Assembly: GCA_902770195.1 (NCBI GenBank)
Contig: CACXSA010000001.1
Span: 124,001 to 188,000, forward strand
DNA: 64,000 nucleotides
Reading direction: 5' to 3'
Source of the DNA: an uncultured Prevotellaceae bacterium
GTDB taxonomy: Bacteria; Bacteroidota; Bacteroidia; Bacteroidales; Bacteroidaceae
In this document: in pieces, positions 17,839 through 26,986 of the stretch
Position numbering within the stretch: the stretch's first letter is position 1
Layout of the letters: every line of letters starts with the position of its first letter
Notes under the pieces: model-generated
What the model was told of the DNA's origin: nothing
Database searches by the model: none
Seen by the model: the letters and a program-made list of their open reading frames with translations, nothing else
Position numbers and translations under genes: made by a program

Positions 17839-19038
17839 TTAAAAACTGTATTCTCCTGCCATCTGCTTGTTGTTCAGGTAGGTTTCCACGTCTTTGTCGC
17901 CTCGTCCGCTGACCGTCAGCACTACCACATCGTCCTTCTTGAACGACATCTTGCCGAGAGCTGCAATGGCGTGAGCACTCTCCAAAGCGGGAATGATTCC
18001 CTCCATGCGCGTCAGTTCGTAGGCGGCCTTGATCGCCTCGTCGTCATTGATGCTATAGACGGTGGCACGGTGCTGGGCAGCCAGGTTGGCATGCATCGGA
18101 CCAATACCGGGATAGTCCAGTCCGGCAGATATGCTCTCGGCTTCGATAATCTGACCGTCGGGCGTCTGCATCACCAGCGTCTTCGAACCGTGCAGAATGC
18201 CCATCCGTCCCGCATGAATCGTGGCTGCCGTGTGCCCGGTGTCGGCACCTTGTCCGCCGGCTTCAGCCAAAATGATGTTCACCCGCTCGTCATCAATATA
18301 ATGGTAAATAGTGCCGGCGGCATTGCTTCCGCCACCCACACACGCCATCAGCACGTCGGGATAGTCGCGGCCTATCTTCTCCTGCAACTGCTGCTTAATC
18401 TCCGCAGAGATGATGCTCTGCAGACGGGCAACCATGTCAGGGTAGGGGTGAGGACCCACGGTGCTGCCGATGATGTAGAAGGTATCGGCAGGGTGACAGC
18501 ACCAGTCGCGAATGGCTTCGTTGGTGGCATCCTTCAGCGTCCAGTTGCCGGTCTTGACGGGACGAACCTCTGCACCCAGCATCTTCATGCGTTCCACGTT
18601 GACATGCTGGCGCTCCACGTCCAATGCTCCCTGATACACCACGCAGGGCATGTCCATCAGGGCGCATACCGTTGCGGTCGCCACGCCGTGCTGACCCGCA
18701 CCGGTCTCAGCAATGATGCGCTTCTTGCCCATCTTCTTGGCCAGCAGTATCTGACCAATCGTGTTGTTAATCTTGTGGGCTCCCGTATGGTTCAGGTCTT
18801 CTCTTTTCAAATAAAGATGACAACCATACTTCTCGCTCATGCGCTTGGCAAGATAGAGTGGGGAGGGGCGACCTACGTAGTCGCGGAGCAACTGAAGATA
18901 CTCATCCTGGAACTCCTTCGATTCGATAATCGGCAGATAGTCTTCCTGCAGTTTCTTGACTGTGGCATAGAGAATTTCCGGCACGTATGCACCGCCGAAC
19001 TCTCCGTAAAATCCTTTTTCATCTACTAAATAACTCAT
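17839..19038 (-). CDS. trpB: Tryptophan synthase beta subunit
   Basis: A 399-residue PLP enzyme that condenses indole with serine. Lys89 in HTGAHKINNT carries PLP, preceded by LYLKREDLN; AETGAGQHGVATA is the carboxylate-binding loop and CVGGGSNAAG the phosphate-binding loop; the C-terminus has LTVSGRGDKD. It is the first structural gene of the operon, an order (B-E-G-D-C-F-A) usual in Bacteroidales, and starts about 30 bases after the attenuator, so its expression is the one most directly set by it. Confidence 0.97.
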   Translation of the reverse strand: MSYLVDEKGFYGEFGGAYVPEILYATVKKLQEDYLPIIESKEFQDEYLQLLRDYVGRPSPLYLAKRMSEKYGCHLYLKREDLNHTGAHKINNTIGQILLAKKMGKKRIIAETGAGQHGVATATVCALMDMPCVVYQGALDVERQHVNVERMKMLGAEVRPVKTGNWTLKDATNEAIRDWCCHPADTFYIIGSTVGPHPYPDMVARLQSIISAEIKQQLQEKIGRDYPDVLMACVGGGSNAAGTIYHYIDDERVNIILAEAGGQGADTGHTAATIHAGRMGILHGSKTLVMQTPDGQIIEAESISAGLDYPGIGPMHANLAAQHRATVYSINDDEAIKAAYELTRMEGIIPALESAHAIAALGKMSFKKDDVVVLTVSGRGDKDVETYLNNKQMAGEYSF

Positions 19039-19067
19039 ATCTTTTGTTTTTTTGTTGGTTCCTTAAC

Positions 19068-19107
19068 AGAAAAAGGGCCCGTCGCGTTACCGACGAGCCC
19101 CTTTTAT
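19068..19107 (-). terminator. trp attenuator (leader terminator)
   Basis: On the minus strand AAAAGGGGCTCGTCG, a short loop and CGACGGGCCCTTTTT form a GC-rich stem followed by five T. It stands between the leader peptide and trpB. The segment CGCGAC in its 3' half can instead pair with GTCGCG directly after the leader stop codon (19142-19147), giving a competing antiterminator. Confidence 0.85.
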
Positions 19108-19146
19108 CTGAATGCTAACTGAATGCAATGGCTTCGTACCCCGCGA

Positions 19147-19197
19147 CTATTTTAATCTCGAGTTACGCCACCACCAAATGTTAGACATTACTTTCAT
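19147..19197 (-). CDS. trpL: trp operon leader peptide with three consecutive Trp codons
   Basis: A 16-codon frame, MKVMSNIWWWRNSRLK, starts 22 bases after the predicted transcription start and ends in TAG. Trp is about 1% of residues in proteins, so three in a row directly upstream of trpB is the hallmark of an attenuation sensor. A second in-frame ATG at 19188 would give 13 residues. The Trp codons lie about 20 bases before GTCGCG, the left arm of the antiterminator, so a ribosome stalled for lack of charged Trp-tRNA leaves it free, while one that reaches the stop codon covers it. Too short for ordinary gene callers. Confidence 0.85.
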   Translation of the reverse strand: MKVMSNIWWWRNSRLK

Positions 19198-19225
19198 TCT
19201 GCTAATTTTCTTTCTAATTCGGCGA

Positions 19226-19257
19226 CAAAAGTATATATTATTCTCTTATCCTGCAAA
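19226..19257 (-). promoter_or_regulatory. trp operon promoter (TTTG-N20-TACTTTTG)
   Basis: On the minus strand TTTG (19254-19257), exactly 20 bases, then TACTTTTG (19226-19233). Both elements match the Bacteroidota primary sigma consensus. Predicted start of transcription is near 19220, just ahead of the leader peptide. Confidence 0.85.
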
Positions 19258-19379
19258 TTTTTGACCGATTATTTTTCTGTTTTGCAGCAATCGTTGAAAC
19301 ATTTCCTACCGATGCTATAGATTTATACAATGAATATGCAGAAATGGCAGAATGTCCTTTCTCACATCGCGTGAAAAGT

Positions 19380-21206
19380 TCAGAATCCTATCTTCGCTTT
19401 CTGACGGGGCACCTCGATAGGCAGGATGTCCTCGGGCGTTATCTTCAGCAGTTCGCGCTTGTCCTTTGGCTGCTGCTTCACACAGCGCGTGGCATGTTGG
19501 ATGTATATACGCTCCAACTGGTTGGCTATGAAACGGGCATTTCCCCATGTCTCCGGGTCACGCACCTGATAGGCCTGGGTCAGCACTTGGCGGTATTTCT
19601 CCCAAGCCTTGGCGGTGAACTGATAGTCGTAATCCTTCACCCGGCACTGGGTGATTTCCAACAGCTCATCGACCGTAAAGTCCGAGAACTCAAATCTGTT
19701 GGGGAAGCGCGACTGCAGGCCAGGATTGCTTGACAACAGCTTCATCATCGGTTCCTTGTAACCACAGAGCACAACGGCTATGTCGCGTTGCGTCTCGTCC
19801 GACAAGATGCTCATCAGGAGTTGGATAACCAGCTTACCGGGATCGTTCTCGTGCTTTCCGTTCAGCAGATAAGCCTCGTCAATCATCAGGACACCGCCTT
19901 TGGCCATTTCCAGCACTTGGCGGACGGAACGCTCTTCGTCACCCCATAGTGTGCCGATGAAGGTGCCGCGGTCGCACACTACCACATGTCCTTTCGATAA
20001 GGCTCCCACTTGGCGAAGCAGTGAGCCGAATATCTTGCACACCGTCGTCTTTCCCGTTCCCGGGCGCCCCAGGAACACGCTGTGCAGCGACACCTCATGC
20101 TGCTTGCTGTTGGGGAACAATTCATGCATCATCTTATTATAGCTGGTCAAGGCTATCAGCTCATCCATCCGCTGTTTGATGTCTGCACACCCCACCAGCT
20201 TGTCCAGTTCTTCGCGTGGATTGGCAATAGGTCGCAGAATTTCCACCTTCACGCTGATGTTGTTGTTCTGCTCTATCTCCCCACTCGGGAAAATGGTTTC
20301 GTCAGCAGGCAGAACACTCCCCTCCGGAAAATCGTCAAGATTGATCTCGTCATCAAGGTCATCATCACGATCATCATCTTCATGATCATCGTCATCATCA
20401 AAATCAACATTGAAGTCATCGTTATCACTAAGGTCATCATTGTTCTTCTGAACATTCTCATCTACAGGTGTCGAGTCAAATTCTCTCTCGATGAATTCCC
20501 TCAGCATCTTATCAAACTCGTCGTCAACGTCCAGCGAGGACTTCGGTTCCTCCTGCACGTCAGTCTTGTCAAGTTTAGCATCCAGTTCACTATCATACTT
20601 TGCATCCTGCTCACTATCATACTTTGCGTCCAGCTCACTATCAAACTTTGCATCCAGCTCACTATCAAGGGCTGCATCGCAAAAAATATGACCTCTAAGC
20701 CCGTCATCCGAATTCACCGATGCTCTTCGGTGTCTCAAGTCCTTAAAGCCCTCGAAAACCCTAACGTGGTTGGCTGCCCACATGGCTTCCAAGTCCTCGG
20801 CATTGGTAATCCGTGCCTCCGTCAGCAATACGCCATAGACAGGAAGGTCAAAATGGCACAGGCTCAGACGCCTTTCCATGATGTTCATCGTCTCCTTCAA
20901 TTTCCATACCACACTATCGCAAGGTTCCTGACCATGATTCAAAATGACAGGTCCTATGCTTCCACCTTCCTCATACGCCGGCTTTTCTTTCTCTTTATAG
21001 CAGTCCACGCACACCACAACCAGATTCTCCTCATTGGCATAGACATAGACATCCTTTCCCGTGAGGTGCGGATCTACTCCTGTCTTGTATTTAGAATAGA
21101 CGGCATAATTCACCGACATCGCCTCAATATGTTTCCAGATAGAATGTCTGTCCTGTTTCCTAAAATCGTTAATAAGCCTATTTGATTTCATCATCGTTCC
21201 ACACAT
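19380..21206 (-). CDS. AAA+ ATPase, CbbX/SpoVK type, with acidic repeat linker
   Basis: A 608-residue protein. The C-terminal third is a AAA+ module of the CbbX/SpoVK type: GRPGTGKTTV near 379 (Walker A), GVLMIDEAYLLNG near 438 (Walker B) and LSSNPGLQSRFPNRFEF (arginine finger area). Such ATPases remodel protein complexes. The first 165 residues form an unrecognised globular domain. At about 178-215 there are tandem units of the form DSELDAKY, and 258-300 is almost all Asp, Asn and Glu. The exact start is unsure: ATGs at 21206, 21194 and 21191 are in frame. It faces away from the plus-strand tubulin/CRISPR run, and a second ATPase of this type lies beyond the array at 51121, so the two may belong to the same island. 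Confidence 0.85.
   Translation of the reverse strand: MCGTMMKSNRLINDFRKQDRHSIWKHIEAMSVNYAVYSKYKTGVDPHLTGKDVYVYANEENLVVVCVDCYKEKEKPAYEEGGSIGPVILNHGQEPCDSVVWKLKETMNIMERRLSLCHFDLPVYGVLLTEARITNAEDLEAMWAANHVRVFEGFKDLRHRRASVNSDDGLRGHIFCDAALDSELDAKFDSELDAKYDSEQDAKYDSELDAKLDKTDVQEEPKSSLDVDDEFDKMLREFIEREFDSTPVDENVQKNNDDLSDNDDFNVDFDDDDDHEDDDRDDDLDDEINLDDFPEGSVLPADETIFPSGEIEQNNNISVKVEILRPIANPREELDKLVGCADIKQRMDELIALTSYNKMMHELFPNSKQHEVSLHSVFLGRPGTGKTTVCKIFGSLLRQVGALSKGHVVVCDRGTFIGTLWGDEERSVRQVLEMAKGGVLMIDEAYLLNGKHENDPGKLVIQLLMSILSDETQRDIAVVLCGYKEPMMKLLSSNPGLQSRFPNRFEFSDFTVDELLEITQCRVKDYDYQFTAKAWEKYRQVLTQAYQVRDPETWGNARFIANQLERIYIQHATRCVKQQPKDKRELLKITPEDILPIEVPRQKAKIGF
20598..20675 (-). repeat. Tandem repeat coding for DSELDAK-type units
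   Basis: About four near-identical units of 24-30 bases in the ATPase gene, with TCACTATCA(A/T)ACTTTG(C)(A/G)TCC on the plus strand, encode DSELDAKF/DSELDAKY/DSEQDAKY/DSELDAKL. Length variation between strains would be expected. Confidence 0.75.
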
Positions 21207-21608
21207 TAAAAAACATAATAGAATAAATAGTATATCGTCCCTTGTTCGGAGGGACCATAAGAGTAACAGGCACAGTGCATCGGCACCACCCTGTAGTTTC
21301 TATAGAGATTCCTTTCGTGTAGATTCTCTATCACATCTCCAACCTTTTTGTAGCAATATGTCAAAGACCGCACGAGCCGAATGCAGAGCCAAACTTACTT
21401 GAGCTATGCAATGGCAAAGCCGATGTTCGAGACGTTGTCTCAAAGAACGCTCGGAACGACAAGATACAATCCTCCCATCGATTCGCAGACATAAGTATTA
21501 CCTTCGTCTTAGAACCGCTCGGCATCTGACCGTTTCAATTGTCATTTCCTTCATTCTTTTTTGCTACAAAAATTAGTTGTTTTGTGATAGTATTATGATT
21601 TTCGGTTG

Positions 21609-21640
21609 CAAAATTAAATGATTCTTTCGATTTCGCCAAA
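21609..21640 (-). promoter_or_regulatory. Promoter pointing to the AAA+ ATPase gene (TTTG-N20-TAATTTTG)
   Basis: On the minus strand TTTG at 21637-21640, 20 bases, then TAATTTTG at 21609-21616. The match is perfect, yet the start codon is about 400 bases downstream, which implies a long leader or a separate small transcript. Confidence 0.7.
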
Positions 21641-21969
21641 GGTTTTCAACTATTTTTCAGAAATATTTTTTATGGTGATAGAAATGATAGTGTCGTAGGC
21701 TCTTTATTTTTAATTGAGACACTTGTTTATAGCTTTATATAATAAACTTCGTTATGCAAACCTATGAGACCATCTGGAAATTCCTCTCTGAAATAGGTGA
21801 TCAATAACGGATATGTAAAAGGTACAGTGGCTCTTGATGGGGTAGAATAGGATGCTAATATTATCGGTATAAATTGCCTGTACCACACCCATTTTCACCT
21901 CTTAAATTAAAAATGAGTAAAATAATGCCAAAAATAAGACTTAAATTTTTTTAATTGATTAATAATCAC

Positions 21970-21977
21970 TATCTTTG
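21970..21977 (+). promoter_or_regulatory. Putative -7 box of the tubulin/vWA/CRISPR gene run
   Basis: TATCTTTG, a perfect -7 element, 35 bases before the first gene of the run. The expected -33 position holds TTTT rather than TTTG. Confidence 0.6.
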
Positions 21978-22011
21978 CAGACATATTGATAACTAAAAAT
22001 TATGATGTTAT

Positions 22012-23640
22012 ATGCAAAAATATAAAAATGTAGCCAAAAGGATTGAAACGATTCTTTTCTCACTATTCTTTGTTACCAGTTTGTTTGGCCAAGGATTAAC
22101 CCCACAAGAAAAACTTAAAAACGACTTTCCACAATTGACAGCCCGTTACGGTACTCAGTTAGGCGACCAGAAGGCTCACTATGTTTTTGTGCTAGATATA
22201 TCCAGTTCCATGCTGCCCTACGAAATTATAGAGAAACAGAACCTACTTAAGTTCGTAGATGCCGTACCTGATGGCGACCAGATAACCATTATTCGTATGG
22301 CAGACGAGAATTATACGGATTTTGTGAATATGTTCAAATGCATCACACTCGAACCTAATGTAAGGCAGGCGTTGCGTTCTGCGGTACAGTCCCCAGGATT
22401 CCAGTTCCTGAAAAACGGTGATCCACGTGACGGTTCAGACGGTTTCAAGACCGCCAGTCTTATTGTAGATGCAATCAACACCGTCGGCAGTAATGAACTG
22501 ACCTTCATTTATCTTTTTACCGACTTTGAATATTGGTCGCATACGCATAGATACAATAAGAATGTCGTTGACTGGCAGTCTCTCGTCGGTAAGGTTCCTG
22601 AAAGTTATCGCCAAGGGATGTGTAAGTTCGGTATTGAGTTGGCAACCAATAGCATCAAGCATCCAGAAGCAATTTTTAAACCAGAGATGGATCGCATCTT
22701 CGGTACTATTCACTATCAGCCTGTGACATCTGCAGCCGTATTGTCCCAATGGTTTGGCCATATCATTACCAATGTGATGGCCTACAAACTGAATGCTTCC
22801 CTCAAAAAAGAATGGAACAGTTTAATAGACACACTCTCCATAGAGAGCAACATCAGCGGCAATCAACTGACAGCAAGAGTGATTGCCCCAGAAAAGGAAG
22901 GCAGACCCCTTATCAACAAAACAGATATTCTCCTTTCCTCGGCATCTATTAAAGCCATACCTGTAGAGGAACTTCCTGTAGGAAAGAAGGATAATGTTGG
23001 AATGATTGAAGTTGACAAGGGCTTTTGGCCTCAGACTTCCTGCATCGACTGTCAGGCGGACAGTATAGAGGTATTCTTCCATTCTGAATATAAGGAAGAG
23101 ATAGCCCGACTCCAAACGATATGTAATGAGAAGGAAGGTGACGATTACGCCATGCCTCTGCATAAGAAATATCCCCTTAGTCAATCGGAGTTCAGTGTTT
23201 GGGCTTCGGTACTGCCTTTATGGTGTTGGATTTTGATAGCACTTATCGTTTTTATTATTGTAGCTTCACTCATTTATACTATCTTTGGGCTGAAGACCAC
23301 ACATTCCTGGATGGTAAGAGTGAAGGAAGATGGTATGAATGTCAAAAGTCCTGCGCCCAGTTTCACCGCATCGTTCACAGTAGGTAAAGGTGGTGATTTC
23401 CCAGTTCCCAATGCTAACTGGCAGATAAAGGTCACTGGTAAGAAATACAATCCTTTGATGTTCTGGAAGAAGAGTGGTTATTATATGGTTTGGACAGGTG
23501 GTCCTATGACAATTAAAGACCAATATCGTGAAGAGATTGCTGCCTGTGCTCCCAATGAAGAGACATGGTTCAGTCCATTGAAGAGTGGGGGCGTCTTTAT
23601 TATTGAGAAGAATAACCATCGCATTGAATTAGTAGTATAG
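22012..23640 (+). CDS. Membrane-anchored von Willebrand A domain protein
   Basis: A 542-residue protein. An N-terminal hydrophobic segment (TILFSLFFVTSLFG, about 13-26) ends like a signal peptide. The vWA domain, about 55-270, has the metal-site motif DISSSM at 62-67 and a later TDFEY in place of the third MIDAS element. A single membrane span at about 402-427 (LWCWILIALIVFIIVASLIY) is followed by a 115-residue beta-rich C-terminal part. So the vWA domain probably lies outside the membrane and the tail inside. First gene of the plus-strand run, 46 bases before the tubulin-like gene. vWA proteins form metal-dependent adhesive contacts; the partner here is unknown. Confidence 0.85.
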   Translation: MQKYKNVAKRIETILFSLFFVTSLFGQGLTPQEKLKNDFPQLTARYGTQLGDQKAHYVFVLDISSSMLPYEIIEKQNLLKFVDAVPDGDQITIIRMADENYTDFVNMFKCITLEPNVRQALRSAVQSPGFQFLKNGDPRDGSDGFKTASLIVDAINTVGSNELTFIYLFTDFEYWSHTHRYNKNVVDWQSLVGKVPESYRQGMCKFGIELATNSIKHPEAIFKPEMDRIFGTIHYQPVTSAAVLSQWFGHIITNVMAYKLNASLKKEWNSLIDTLSIESNISGNQLTARVIAPEKEGRPLINKTDILLSSASIKAIPVEELPVGKKDNVGMIEVDKGFWPQTSCIDCQADSIEVFFHSEYKEEIARLQTICNEKEGDDYAMPLHKKYPLSQSEFSVWASVLPLWCWILIALIVFIIVASLIYTIFGLKTTHSWMVRVKEDGMNVKSPAPSFTASFTVGKGGDFPVPNANWQIKVTGKKYNPLMFWKKSGYYMVWTGGPMTIKDQYREEIAACAPNEETWFSPLKSGGVFIIEKNNHRIELVV

Positions 23641-23686
23641 AAAATAACAAATCCGAATAAGTAAAAACAATTAAATATTACGAACT

Positions 23687-26600
23687 ATGGCAAAAGCTTA
23701 TTTTATCGGCCTTGGTGGCTGTGGTCTTAAGACCGTTTCTGAGTTGTATAAGAAGCTCCATCCACAGGATCCGTCTGGGATTGACTATCTGTTTACGTAT
23801 ATTGATACAGACTCGGCAACTTATGATGAGATTAATCACGACAATATCGTGATACGAAGTAGAGATTTTGTAAACCTTGGCAATACAAACCCACAGCAAT
23901 TATATCAAAGTGCTGTGAATAGTAATGATCCACAATCCGCCAGAATAAAAGAATGGGCTATAGAACAAGGTGTAAAGGGTCATCTTACCTTCCCCAATCA
24001 GGTATTAGCCGACGGAGCTCAGGCAGTACGAATGTTTGGACGTTTTGGTATTGTCAAGGAGTATTCAAATATCATGTCTGAATTAAAACAAAAGTTAGCT
24101 CCATTCCAGAATTTGCGTGATAATGATGGAGAGGTTGTTGATCCCAACATTTGGGTATTTGCTTCGTCTTGTGGCGGTACTGGCAGTTCTTTGACACTTG
24201 ACATCTTATATATAATCAACCGCATCATCGTTGACGAACTCAGCCTCCACGACCCACAATTGAAGTTAGTACTGTTCATGCCTGAGCCTTTTATTGCCCT
24301 CAACCCCAATAACGAACAATACAAACTAAATGCATATGCCTATATGTGGGAACTAAATGCATTCCGTCTTGCATTTAGAAACGGTCGAAACGATTTATAT
24401 GGAGAGTTTGCCGCCATCCCAAGACGTACTGGATGGACCAACAAACCATTCCAGATGTTCAAGTATATCATCCCGGTTGATACAGAGTCTGATCATCGTC
24501 ATAAAATTGACGTAAAGGAACTCTATCCTACTGTTGCAGAAATGGTTTATTTCTTGAATATGGGTAATGTCAAGAACAGCACCATCAGCAACATGAGTAA
24601 CGACAACCGTCTGGTTAACAGTGAGCTGATACAGCATAATGATACTCGCTGTCTATGGACCACACCACTTATTGCTTATGGCTATCGGGCTATCAAGAAA
24701 GCCAATCAGGAACTGAAGAAGTATCTGCAAATAAGGGCTATGTACGAATTGACTCGTTATGGACTGTTAGGTGAAGATATGCAAGAAGAGGAACGTGAAC
24801 CGGCTAAACAGAACTTTGCAAAAAAGTATATACTTCCTTATCTGACAAATCTTGAAGGCATTTGTCATGCCAATTCTCAAAGTTTACAGAGTCGTATTGC
24901 TAATCTCTATGATGAAATATACCCGTTGAAGCCTGATGGACTTCTGGATAGCAAGTTGGATTATGTGCTCAATGAAGTAGCTACCAAGTTTGATACAACT
25001 GAGTTTGAGAATATTTCCCGACAAGTCTTAGAGGATGTCAAACAAGCCATCAGCAACGGACTCAGCGAAGAGATTAGAATGCATGGATTGATATACACTA
25101 AGACCCTGCTGAACTTGGTTGATGACCATTATTTGGAGAAGGTCATCATTGACAAGTTGGAGGCATTGATAAAGACCTTGCAAAGCCAGCGAGATGACGC
25201 GAGATTGAAGTGTGAAAGTTATCGTGGCTCTCTCAAAAAGAGAAACAATGCCGTTGCCTGTGCTGCCAGCTTTGAGGACTACCGTAGTGCCGAAGCACTC
25301 TATCAGACTATCAGGAAGTCTATCGAGATTATTCAAAGTTTGACGAGCTATCCTATGGGCTTCCTGGAAGAGTTGAGACGTGGTACCAACGACAAGGTGG
25401 GATTGCAGAAGCTCATAGAAAAGGCTAATGCCAGCTGTGCACAGTATGCAAATGCATATGAAGAGCTGGCCAAAGAATTCTGTGCATCTGAGAGCAATGC
25501 CTTCACTACCTATCTGCCTAACCTGAAAGCCATTGCCATTGGAGAGAATAGTGACTGGCCTGCAGGTTCCCTTTTCGACCAACTGTACTCAAATTCCATA
25601 CTTGACTACGACCGTCAGGAAGCCAATCGTATTGGAGGAAAACGTATTCCCGTGCGCAAGTCTGAAGAAAGCGGCAATAGGAGTCTTTCCTATTATCTCC
25701 AGGAGATAGATAAGGACAATATGCTCTTTGTTACATTGGCTCAGTTAGACAACTTCAAACAGGCCGACCTGTTTGAGAAGCGTGTCATAGAACCTTTGGA
25801 GCAAAGTGTTCAGAAGGCTATTGAAAATAAGGGCAGTCAGGCTTCTAAGTGGCTTGATATCTCGTTGGAGCAAGCCCTACAACAATCAGACTTCCTGCCT
25901 GCTGGTCTGACTTTGGAGAAATTCATTGAGCAGTTGGGCAACAAGGATAGCATCCATGTACTCTATCCCATGCGTAGTGGTGCCTCGGCTGCTGCATATA
26001 GGTATTATTACGCAGGCGCATCCCAAACCCTTGCCACCAAGTTGGGCTATCAAAAGAGTGATGGCGTACAATTTATTTTGGACTCCCAAATGGAGGATCG
26101 CTTCCTTATCATGAAAATGCCTATTGGACTTGACTTCTACTCTTATGCATATTTCCAAGCCATAGAGCAGGAATACAATAAGAACTTCCCCAAAATCAAG
26201 GAACAAGCCGATTCAGCAGGATGTCATACCCACAAAATATTTGCATTGGCCGACCTAAATCTCGACCGCGCTCTGATGGCAGTCACATTACCTCGAAAGG
26301 TCAACTCTCTCGTACAGTTCACAAAAGCGCTCTTTTTCCAGAATGCCCTGAAGGTTATGAAGAAGAGTGCAAAAGAAACCTATAATGATCTGTTCGGTAT
26401 TCTTACAATGCCTTCATTTGACATGCCTGCCCAAAGTACAGCTGGCATCGATTCCAATGACAGCTTCATGGCGATGTTTGAGGAAGCCGATGTAACAGCT
26501 TCTTCAGGAGTCTTTGAAGAAAGTAGCTTGGACGTGGCTGATGACAATTTCCTTGAACTGGACATCAATGAAGTCACTGGTAATTGGCAGATTGATTTCC

Positions 26601-26974
26601 ATGTGAAGAATGTAGAAATCAAGGCTGATGGAACCCTTAAGATAGATGATGACCTATCGGCCAAACGCTATGTATTGGACAAACAATATTTGCTGACGAT
26701 ATCTGCATTTGCTGATGGGCTGATGAGCTTGGAGAATGGTGAACTGCAACGCATGCTTTCCAAGCAGGCAGAGGCTTATGATCAACTGATGGACAATCAA
26801 GCGTTCCTTCAGGCTGTCAGGAGTTTGTTTGCTGAGATTAAGAGAACTATGCTTGAGTTTGGCACACCTCAAAATCGGAAGTTTGCTATGTTCATGAGTG
26901 CATGGCAAAAGAAACCAGCCAACAATGACTATCTTAGAATTATCATGAACACTATCAACAATATGTTGAAATAG
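23687..26974 (+). CDS. Tubulin/FtsZ-like GTPase, large (Tubulin_2-like)
   Basis: A 1095-residue protein. The N-terminus, AYFIGLGGCGLKTVSELYK, is an FtsZ/tubulin-type first nucleotide loop, and SSCGGTGSSLTLD near 160-172 is the tubulin signature (GGTGSG with Ser for Gly). The GTPase part is about 450 residues; the rest is largely helical and not recognised. Distant FtsZ/tubulin families in operons with vWA proteins have been described before and proposed to act in membrane remodelling. I place this protein with them by motif and by its two vWA neighbours. It lies 12 bases before the second vWA gene. GTP-driven polymerisation is inferred. Confidence 0.85.
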   Translation: MAKAYFIGLGGCGLKTVSELYKKLHPQDPSGIDYLFTYIDTDSATYDEINHDNIVIRSRDFVNLGNTNPQQLYQSAVNSNDPQSARIKEWAIEQGVKGHLTFPNQVLADGAQAVRMFGRFGIVKEYSNIMSELKQKLAPFQNLRDNDGEVVDPNIWVFASSCGGTGSSLTLDILYIINRIIVDELSLHDPQLKLVLFMPEPFIALNPNNEQYKLNAYAYMWELNAFRLAFRNGRNDLYGEFAAIPRRTGWTNKPFQMFKYIIPVDTESDHRHKIDVKELYPTVAEMVYFLNMGNVKNSTISNMSNDNRLVNSELIQHNDTRCLWTTPLIAYGYRAIKKANQELKKYLQIRAMYELTRYGLLGEDMQEEEREPAKQNFAKKYILPYLTNLEGICHANSQSLQSRIANLYDEIYPLKPDGLLDSKLDYVLNEVATKFDTTEFENISRQVLEDVKQAISNGLSEEIRMHGLIYTKTLLNLVDDHYLEKVIIDKLEALIKTLQSQRDDARLKCESYRGSLKKRNNAVACAASFEDYRSAEALYQTIRKSIEIIQSLTSYPMGFLEELRRGTNDKVGLQKLIEKANASCAQYANAYEELAKEFCASESNAFTTYLPNLKAIAIGENSDWPAGSLFDQLYSNSILDYDRQEANRIGGKRIPVRKSEESGNRSLSYYLQEIDKDNMLFVTLAQLDNFKQADLFEKRVIEPLEQSVQKAIENKGSQASKWLDISLEQALQQSDFLPAGLTLEKFIEQLGNKDSIHVLYPMRSGASAAAYRYYYAGASQTLATKLGYQKSDGVQFILDSQMEDRFLIMKMPIGLDFYSYAYFQAIEQEYNKNFPKIKEQADSAGCHTHKIFALADLNLDRALMAVTLPRKVNSLVQFTKALFFQNALKVMKKSAKETYNDLFGILTMPSFDMPAQSTAGIDSNDSFMAMFEEADVTASSGVFEESSLDVADDNFLELDINEVTGNWQIDFHVKNVEIKADGTLKIDDDLSAKRYVLDKQYLLTISAFADGLMSLENGELQRMLSKQAEAYDQLMDNQAFLQAVRSLFAEIKRTMLEFGTPQNRKFAMFMSAWQKKPANNDYLRIIMNTINNMLK

Positions 26975-26986
26975 ATTCGGTAAGAT

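Larger units (their letters stand above)
21207..22011. other. 805-bp divergent intergenic region
   Basis: No long gene. It holds a minus-strand promoter at 21609-21640 and a plus-strand promoter at 21970-21977. Between 21206 and 21600 is a possible leader for the AAA+ gene with several inverted repeats, such as GAGAC/GTCTC near 21434 and AGAGATTCC/GGAATCTCT-like arms near 21305-21335. A stretch around 21370-21420 recalls intergenic repeats of Bacteroidales genomes, from memory only. A 17-codon frame at 21754-21807 may be a gene remnant. Confidence 0.5.

Noticed and set aside
20082..21185. 367-codon plus-strand frame over the AAA+ gene
   Set aside because: Shadow of the acidic-repeat coding region, giving low-complexity Ile/Leu/Thr residues.
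21754..21807. 17-codon frame (MQTYETIWKFLSEIGDQ) in the divergent intergenic region
   Set aside because: It may be a remnant of a gene start, but is too short and unsupported to call.
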